Shown: positions 57,008 to 64,000 of the stretch, in pieces | Layout: every line of letters begins with the position of its first letter | How positions within the stretch are numbered: the stretch's first letter is position 1 | Notes under the pieces: model-generated | Seen by the model: the letters and a program-made list of their open reading frames with translations, nothing else | The model's database searches: none | Told to the model about the DNA's origin: nothing | Position numbers and translations under genes: made by a program | Source of the DNA: Drosophila miranda | Taxonomy: Eukaryota; Arthropoda; Insecta; Diptera; Drosophilidae | Direction: 5' to 3' | Length of the DNA: 64,000 nucleotides | NCBI RefSeq assembly: GCF_003369915.1 | Contig: NC_046677.1 | Location: 14,136,001 to 14,200,000, forward strand

Positions 57008-58711
57008 TTAGTAAGCATCTTTTATGGAATCATCCCCATACCAGATCCTGATCGAGTCGTCCGGCTGGGCTATATGTTCATGGACAGAGCCAGAGCCAGA
57101 TTTAGAGCCCTTCTGAGGCTTATAGGATTGTGGGGAAGCTGGTGACGATGCATATCCAGCCGAATGTCCCTTCTCGCATGGTTTCTGCTTGGGCTGGGGC
57201 CTGGGAAGAGGTTGGTGGGGAGACGCTGGTTTCCAGGGCTGACTAGGATTAGGAGCGGAATGGTAGGGAGAGACCTCCTCCCAGGGCAGAGGGTGTTGCC
57301 AGGACACCGAGTGGGAAGACGCGGCTCCAGTGTTCTGGTGAGACTCCGACTTCTCATTATGTCTTGGGTTTGACGACGAGGCATGCTCTGCCCTGGGCTC
57401 CGGCGACTCGGCATAGGCGCTCACGCGATGGTTCTCGGAATGTTCGCCTGGAAATCGATGTGATATTATGATCTCAGAAATCTCAGAAGGAGAGTTCGTG
57501 ATGTATGCTCCACTTACCAGGGTTCTGTGGCTCCTTAATGCTCCACACCTGAACAAGATCCACGGGCTTGGACCTCGTCTGTTTGTACGACTGTTGGTTG
57601 GGGTGGTGCGGCTGTGGAGCTGCGATTCCATAGCTGTGGAGGTGGGATTCCTGCTGTGAGCCATGATGCGGGTGGTGTGGGGCTGGGGCTACATAGCTTT
57701 GGGAGTGGGATTCAGGCTGAGGAGCGTGATGCGAGTGCTGAAGGGGTGCGGGTGCATAGCTTTGGGAATGGGATTCAGGTGGAGGAGCGTGATGCGGGTG
57801 GTGTGGGACTGGGGCTCCATAGCTGTGAGAATGCGATTCACGCTGAGAACCGTGATGCGAGTGCTGAGGTGGTGTGGGTCCATAGCTTTGGGAGTGGGAT
57901 TCAGGTCGAGGAATATGATGTGGGTTGTGGGAGTGCTTGCCGCATTCCTCCAAATCCAGCTCGATGCGTTTCTGGGAAATAATCAGCTCGCGAAGAGCAC
58001 CTTCGATTTGCCTCGTGTTCAACGGCCTGAGATCTCTCACTGCACTCGAGAGACCCTCGAGACGAGTCTCCTGGGTGCGATTGAGATGCTTGAGTTGGTG
58101 ATCCAGAATGCCCAATTTGTGGTTGGAGTCCTCGCTCAACTCCTTTACACCGGACAAGCTCTTCAGCTCCACTTCAATGTTAATTTGCGAAGTTTCTAGA
58201 CTGTCGAATGAGCACTGCAGTCCATTGAGTTGGGGCAAGACAGTTCGCGTAACCAGCTTCGTGAGGCCGTCGATGCTGCGGTCGATCCCGCGGGCACTTT
58301 GGATTAAGTGCTTCTGATAGGCGTCAAGCTTGGCCTCCAGGTGGAGGATCAAGTGCTTGGTTCCCTCCTGGAGCAGAGCCAGATCGTGGAGCTCCTTTGC
58401 CGTTCTCTTGGCATAATCATGCCCCTGCCGGGAGTTATTGGCGAAGGTTTCCAATAATGCTTCGGCTTGGGCCTCAGGAAATTATTCTGCTTGGCTAGTA
58501 GCTGCTCGACCAGACCAATGACTTGGAGAGCTTCGCGCTGCTCTTTCAAATTCGCTTCGATTCTTTTACCGACTGTGTCGATGCTGGTCAACAGAGCATT
58601 GGTTTCGCTCAGCTCCTCGGTGTTCTTCGTCAGCAGCTCCGTGATGCGTTCATCATCCCCAAGGCAGCTGCAGATGCAGCCGACAAACAAGAGCGACAGC
58701 AGAATATTCAT
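57008..58711 (-). CDS. Secreted coiled-coil protein 2 with His-rich repeats; frame broken by one base
   Basis: Two exons, 58711-57518 and 57447-57008. The first frame starts MNILLSLLFVGCICSCLGD, a signal peptide, and runs into coiled coil. Near 58479-58481 (an AAA run, TTT in the coding strand) the frame shifts by one. The next frame carries on the same heptad pattern (LLETFANNSRQGHDYAKRTA) for another 320 residues. With one base added the two exons would give 544 codons exactly. After the coiled coil comes ECGKHSHNPHH, then five His/Ser/Pro-rich repeats, and a Ser/Pro/Lys-rich exon 2 ending DSIRIWYGDDSIKDAY. Either a sequence error or a recent null allele. Function unknown; the His-rich part may bind metal. 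Confidence 0.75.
57620..57940 (-). repeat. Coding minisatellite: His-rich ~22-24 aa repeats in coiled-coil protein 2
   Basis: Units of the form PESHSQSYxxxxPxHSHH occur about five times in a row (for example PESHSQSYGPTPPQHSHHGS and PESHSQSYAPAPLQHSHHAP). The DNA repeats show as gggagtgggattcaggyy... every 66-72 bp. Such arrays change copy number readily. Confidence 0.85.
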
Positions 58712-58961
58712 TGCCCAAGTTGCTTTCAAACTAGAATTCCAACTGGAAGTGTCTTCTTTGCTTCGCTTTCAGCGCTTAAATATGTTTCGCAACACGTGTG
58801 CACGCGGCTATCAATTTTGCTTTGTTCTGTTCTTGTTTCCTCCACTTTAAAAATATTTTTAGTGAACGGTTTTATCAGGCTGCAAAATTTTGAATTTTGC
58901 ACGAATTCGAAACTCTCTAGTGCTGGTAAAGATAACGTGTTTTTTGTTGCTCAGACCAGGA

Positions 58962-58975
58962 TATCGATATCGATA
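58962..58975. promoter_or_regulatory. Two overlapping DREs between coiled-coil gene 2 and Nudix 3
   Basis: TATCGATA at 58962-58969 and 58968-58975 share two bases. They lie 45-58 bp before the Nudix 3 start codon and about 250 bp from the divergent coiled-coil gene 2. Confidence 0.7.
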
Positions 58976-59019
58976 GGCAATCAGCTGATATTCAATATTC
59001 AATTTGTTAATGTTTTGAA

Positions 59020-60385
59020 ATGTCTACTGCAACTAGCAAGTGGCGAGCCTCGGCCAGTCTCATCCTAGTCTCTAAAGAGGCCAACAGGCACCAAGATTAC
59101 AATGTAAGTATAAGGCACAAGTGTATAATGGGAATTAAACCCTTCTGATCTTTCAGCTATTGATGCTCAAGCGCAGCGATCCACAGCAATCGTAACGAAC
59201 CAAACTGTCTTCCCTGGGGCCTGCTGGACAGCGAGGCGGATGAAGACGTTTCCTGGCTGCAGTATTTCGAGGAGTTCGGTGTGCCACAGGAGGCCCTGAG
59301 GCGCCTGGTGCTGATCCGGGATGACAGGCCAGCTATACTGGCGCCCCAGGGCACGGGCTGCTATGACCGGTTCTTCAAGCGCTCGAACATTTGGTCGCGG
59401 TGGGTCCAAAGGTGGCACATGTATCACAAAGATTATTGAACTGATCTTTGTACTCTTTTCGTCTAGTGAGATTACACTGCGCCTGACCGCTTTGAGGGAG
59501 TGCTTTGAAGAGGTTGGAATTCTCCTGGGTCGCAGTAAAAATGAATTGAACTTCGGTAATATTGCCTTGCCAAAGGAGCTCACAGATCGGAAGGCTTGGC
59601 AGCGACGAGTGCACAACAAACCCAGCGAATTTCTTAACCTGTGTCGGCATCTACAGGTGGTTCCGGATTTGTGGGCCCTACACGAATGGTCGGCCTGGGC
59701 CAGTCCTTCCATCGTCCGCAAAGGGTTGGTAATAGAATGCTTGCAGTTTTTATACTGAAACTAAAAAACTAACTTCACAGCTATGAGACTGTCTTCTTCG
59801 CAGCTTTTGTGGACACACAGCCCAGCCTGCTTGAGGAGCCTTCTGAGGTCAAGGAGACTCTGGTGAGCTTTGGCTTTAATATTACCCGTTTTACCAATTT
59901 TGTTCACCTTTTCACTTAGTGGCTAACTCCGTTGGAGTTTCTGCGACTGAACAAAGGGGGGAATCTCTGGTTTATGCCCCCTCAATTCTACGAGCTGTCG
60001 CGACTTGCTGGAGTCGGGACCTACAAATCTCTTCTGGGCTTTGCCACAAATCGCAGCAGGATGGGTACCACCGTGTTCATGCCTTTGCTCTATGCTTGCG
60101 AGGGCTCTATGGTGTATGTCTTGCCTGGTTGGTTTAATGAATATTATACCTTGATAAGACCTAACCAGATTCTCTGCTTCAGGCGATGACTACTACTTGC
60201 CAGAGCCGCAACATGTCGATGAGATCATCAGTTTTGCCGGCACCGTTGATGAGTTTAGGGCGCGCTCAAAGCACTTGCACCGGTACACTTTTGGGGCCTT
60301 GGTTCAGAACCTGGAAATTAACATTCCCCCACCAAATGGGCACTTGAGACCGCAGAGTGTCTCTAACGAGCGTCAAAAGCTTTAG
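59020..60385 (+). CDS. NUDT19-like Nudix hydrolase 3, about 359 aa if intact; two one-base gaps in exon 2
   Basis: Exons 59020-59103, 59157-59399, 59467-59724, 59781-59862, 59920-60127 and 60183-60385. All six exons keep frame with each other only if exon 2 gains two bases. One gap lies at 59180-59184, where the frame runs into a TAA. The other is in the GGGG at 59216-59219, within the FPGG motif. Outside these points the protein is unbroken: SASLILVSKE, LLMLKRSD, the Nudix half-box RECFEEVG, FLNLCRHLQVVPDLW, PPQFYELSRL, VLPGDDYYLPEP. The end is QKL, PTS1-like but not canonical. Donors after exons 3 and 5 are the weak GTTGGT. It has more introns than its two paralogues. Either a recent pseudogene or two consensus errors. 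Confidence 0.78.
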
Positions 60386-62400
60386 CCACATTCCACAGAT
60401 AGATCCTGCTGGGCTGCCCGTCGAGGTGACCTCCAGTGACCTCCCACCCCAGTAACCTCACCCCATCTGCTTAGCTCTGATAAGATACTTAATGTGACCT
60501 TTTAAACGGCGGGGCCTCAAATCGTTATGAAATTATTCTAAGCGGATTTGGCTGGGCAACAAAATATCCAGTCCCTGCTCTGGACGGCATTAATTATAAT
60601 TTTATAGGCGACACTTTAATTAAAAAACTCTAGTTTAGGTTCAACTCTGCCATAAGTTAGCGTAAGATTTAAGCCGTGTTGTCTCAGAGGGGGATGGATG
60701 CGCACATCAAAAGCGCAACTCTATGCATATTCATGTCCCCCTGGCAACCGCAAATCGAAGTGGGACTGGAAGGGCAAGTGGATGGCCAGACAGAGGACAT
60801 GATTTCATCCCATTAGGAATGCATTTAAATCACTTTGTGTTTGCCTCCCCCAATCTGTGTCGTTCCGCCACCTGCCGTGTGACTTTGTGCGCTTTACAGC
60901 CTTGTTCTGAGCCCCAGGCTCTCAGGCATGCCGTTTAAAAATCAAAAACTGAGCGCACTGCTCCCCACTTCTGTTTGCTTCGTGCCTGCTCGACTGTTTA
61001 TTATGCATTGTAAAGGACCAGGCCAACCCTCGACGGGGGGACTGAATGACTGGCACACAGGGGGTGGGTAAGAGTGGGACAGGGGAAGCTTGCCTCTGTA
61101 ACAATTACTTCGTTTAATTTAACCTTTTGTGGGTTTCTTCCGGCGTTTATTGTTCTGATGTTCATTTAATATCGATTAATTATGCTATTAAGTGGCGGGG
61201 AACTGGGAGGGAGGCTGTTCAGCTATGCTGGGAGATGCTGGGAGGGTACCTGAAGCACTGAAATCCTAATTAGTTGGCAACGCAGGCCGAGAGGTCTGCA
61301 AAGCTTCTCATAAATTACAAATTAAATTTAAATGCATAATGTGACAAAATGCCTGTGTGAGTTATGAGCGGCGGCAGGCAAAGCGGCTTAGAAGCTGCTA
61401 AGATGTTGGGTGCTTGGGCAAATGAGAATCCCAGGCCGACAGGTTGAAAAACTTCTTGATTTATGCACGAGTAGGCGGTACTCGGTGGTATATGGTAGAT
61501 GGTATACCGAGAGAGAAGACAAGACACCATGTAATTGAATTTTGAGCTCATTTTCATGATATAAAGCTGATTTACGTGGTCGCCGATAAGGTGTGGGTAC
61601 GTACTGTTGGAATTGGCTTATTAATTGGCCAAAAGCGTACAAATGCATATCACGTACTTTTTTCTCAGTCTTTGTCAAGCCCAGTGCCCAATTATAGTGA
61701 TTACTCCTCTAGACAGACCCGGACAAGGTCCGAGATGTCCTGCACCTGCAAGTGACATGAATACCAAAACCCATCCAGATCGATTCGCAAGTAATTGACA
61801 ACTTCTCGCCGGGACTTCCCACGGGTATAACCAAACACTCCACACTCCACACACTACCACAGCGAGAGATTTATTTTTATGGCGTGCATTGTTTGCACTC
61901 AACTCGACTTCGTTCGGTTCGCCCGCTCGAGGCAAGGACAGAACCGGGGGGCGAAAGCGTTTGGCGGGCAACTAAATGAGTATTACCGCAATAAATCGCC
62001 GCAATTCATTTAAGGGTCGGGCACCGGGCTGGCAACCCTTAAATCAGCCAGCAGCAGCAGGAGAAGCTGCTAACTGTTGATGAGAGAAAGCCATCTCCAT
62101 CTACACCCCCGAACCAGAGCCCGAGCCCGAACCCACAGGGAGATGGGGAACCACCCACTACTCGTCAGACCGTGAACCTGTTACGGGATGTCAGATTGTC
62201 ACTGGGGAAATTGCCGTCCAGGGCAGAAACTTGGGCTGGGGGAGCCTTGTACTCCAACTGGTCGGACAAATTGCATCAATTGACTTGCGTGTTCAACATA
62301 ATGGCAATTTTGCCTGCCTCTGCCCCCTGTGGGTGTGGTGACGACAGTTGGACTAATGTGTTACATGATTTTCTAATGATGTCTTTATTTCGTAGCTGAG
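60386..62400. other. Gene-poor 3' flank
   Basis: No coding frame with a family signature on either strand. The sequence is typical fly intergenic or long-intron DNA with conserved-looking AT-rich stretches (for example ttaattataattttataggcg near 60590). It could be intron or enhancer DNA of a gene beyond the window. Confidence 0.45.
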
Positions 62401-64000
62401 AAACAGGTATGGAGCACCAAAGGATCTTTGAATTGCGGTTGATTACACCAGTTCCGTTCCGTTTGAGGACTTTTAAAAAGAACTGAAAACCAAGCCAGCT
62501 CTTACCTGGTGGGTAGTAGGGCCGATCTACATATCTTCAAGGGTAACTAGCTTTTGTATCTTTCTTATTTTTGTTCCGTTTCTCCCCGACCATCTATCTC
62601 TATGTGAGGTAAGGAGGGAAGCTGTGGATTATACTCTTAAAATAATTTGATTTTTATACAAATACTAAAGAAACGCAATCGAACTTATTGTTTCTATTTG
62701 AAATACAATGAAAATCGCTCTTTCACGTTGAACGAAAGCACTATGCAAATGCACATTTGATTGGACGTGAAACAACATCAAATAATGCTTCTCAATTTGA
62801 ATTTTCCTTCTTATATTAAATGCACATCGAATATGAGCATATGTACATATTTGGTGAACATTTTATTTGTTGTAGTCTGAATAGTTGTAGGTCTTGTATC
62901 TGTCAATTCTGATGATCCTTCGCTCGTCGATCAGTCGAAAGCCTTCTCTGTTGTACGGACATCAAACTTGGATGGAGCTTTCACTAAATGTACGTGGTAC
63001 GTGTTCGTATACATAAATATGTACTCGTATATATGCCTGCAGGTGGTATGGTTCAAACAAGAAACAGTTGAGTACATAATAATGAGTATGTATGTATGTA
63101 CACACATATGCATATTTAACATTCCACAAAACATAATTGAAAGCTACCTGAACACACACGCACACGCACACGCACTTGTTCAGATATGGCTGAAGCTTTT
63201 CACACTCAAACGCACACGAACACGCACACAAACGCACTGGGGGCGTAACGGTTCTGGCAAAATATGAAATATGCGCTTGCTCCAACAAGTTTGTTCCTGT
63301 TGTTGGTGCTGCGGCTCCACTCCTCTGCTTAATTTCTATGTAATTTCGCTCTCTCTTTCTCTCAACAGAATTCACACCTAAGCAGAAGTAACAGCAGCAG
63401 CAGCAGCAGCCCCCATTACAGATGCTGAGTGGTGTCGGTGTCCCTCCCTACCCCGCCCTACCGGGTCGCTTCGTAATTCATTTTCCAGTCTCGGGCCTGC
63501 GCATAAGCCCGGCTGGCTACGTTGGGGTAGGTGTCTCTCTGTCTGCTGGGGCGGAGGGGCATTATGTTGTCACGGATCTCCATTGCATTCCATTGAAAAG
63601 TGCAGACACACACGCACACACACAAGCGGCGGTGCATGTCTGGGCCTGATTGTACATGTATGTACATGTGTTTCCCATGTGCAGCATTTGCAATTTCGTT
63701 AGCGGCGCCGCCATCGTCGTCGTCACTTTTAGCATTTTTCTGTTATCTTTGCAAAAAGTGTGACCTTGTCACTAGTTTTAATTGCGATTGAGAATATGCA
63801 TTGGGATTATCGTGGATGCGCTGGCGAATGTGCTGCCATTCGAAGGGGTGGACCGTGCTTTATTCTGGAAAAGATTTAGCAAAGATTCGCCTCCTCGACG
63901 CTCCCCACCCAAACATTTTCGGCCAGCTGTCAAACGGTCCACCAATAGACTCAACACAACCCAACCCGTCTGAGCTGACTCTCTCAAAGAAAACCAGATA
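62401..64000. other. Gene-poor end of window with microsatellites
   Basis: It holds cacacgcacacgcacacgc-type runs (about 63155-63240), a (CAG)6-like run near 63397-63413 and cacacacgcacacacac near 63606. No gene or RNA gene recognised. Confidence 0.45.

Noticed and set aside
63155-63240. Regularly spaced cacacgcac units as a CRISPR-like array
   Set aside because: They are a plain microsatellite in a eukaryotic genome, without distinct spacers.
1-64000. tRNA, rRNA or snRNA genes
   Set aside because: I looked for cloverleaf box A/B patterns and known RNA cores by eye and saw none convincing. A tRNAscan-SE and Rfam run would decide.

Overview
This is a 64 kb window of insect nuclear DNA, from a Drosophila. 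It has short GT-AG introns, DRE (TATCGATA) and Ohler motif 6 core-promoter elements, and proteins that read almost residue for residue as Drosophila p38b, Top3alpha, swm and TM9SF4. From memory of the D. melanogaster map these genes lie on 2L, so the window is probably Muller element B. A high-copy repeat with TATACCCGATACT ends, which I associate with the obscura group, and a TE-rich layout suggest an obscura-group species. That species placement is inference.

Layout. 1-2.4 kb: the 5' end of a BED-finger gene leaving the left edge, its promoter, a 432 bp hAT-type MITE with an 8 bp target duplication, and a 253 bp near-perfect inverted repeat. 2.5-11.65 kb (minus): a full ABCA transporter of 15 coding exons, whose 3.4 kb intron 12 holds a dead I-clade LINE. 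11.5-13.2 kb: the ABCA promoter and first exon are duplicated upstream and decayed. 13.2-18.9 kb: a TE field with a defective BEL/Pao element and one copy of the high-copy repeat. 19.0-21.6 kb: a FRA10AC1-like gene and p38b, convergent. 22.8-27.6 kb: a glucose-6-phosphate 1-epimerase-like gene with large introns and two possible last exons. 29.2-31.6 kb (minus): TM9SF4. 32.7-37.2 kb: an Lbc-type RhoGEF (CG10188-like). 38.0-41.8 kb (minus): Top3alpha. 42-45.2 kb: a dead non-LTR reverse transcriptase and a 1 kb copy of the same high-copy repeat. 46.2-49.7 kb (minus): swm. 50.5-51.7 kb: Ctu2. 51.8-60.4 kb: three NUDT19-like Nudix genes interleaved with two secreted coiled-coil genes. 60.4-64 kb: no gene seen.

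All gene models below were spliced by hand. For every intact model the exon lengths add up to an unbroken reading frame. Two models at 58.4-59.3 kb each lack one or two bases and read perfectly otherwise.

The genes are mostly housekeeping: stress MAP kinase signalling, DNA decatenation, RNA processing, tRNA thiolation, membrane trafficking, lipid/CoA-type transport and hydrolysis. They share DRE-type promoters and tight divergent or convergent packing. There is no evidence of an operon or of a single multi-gene system.
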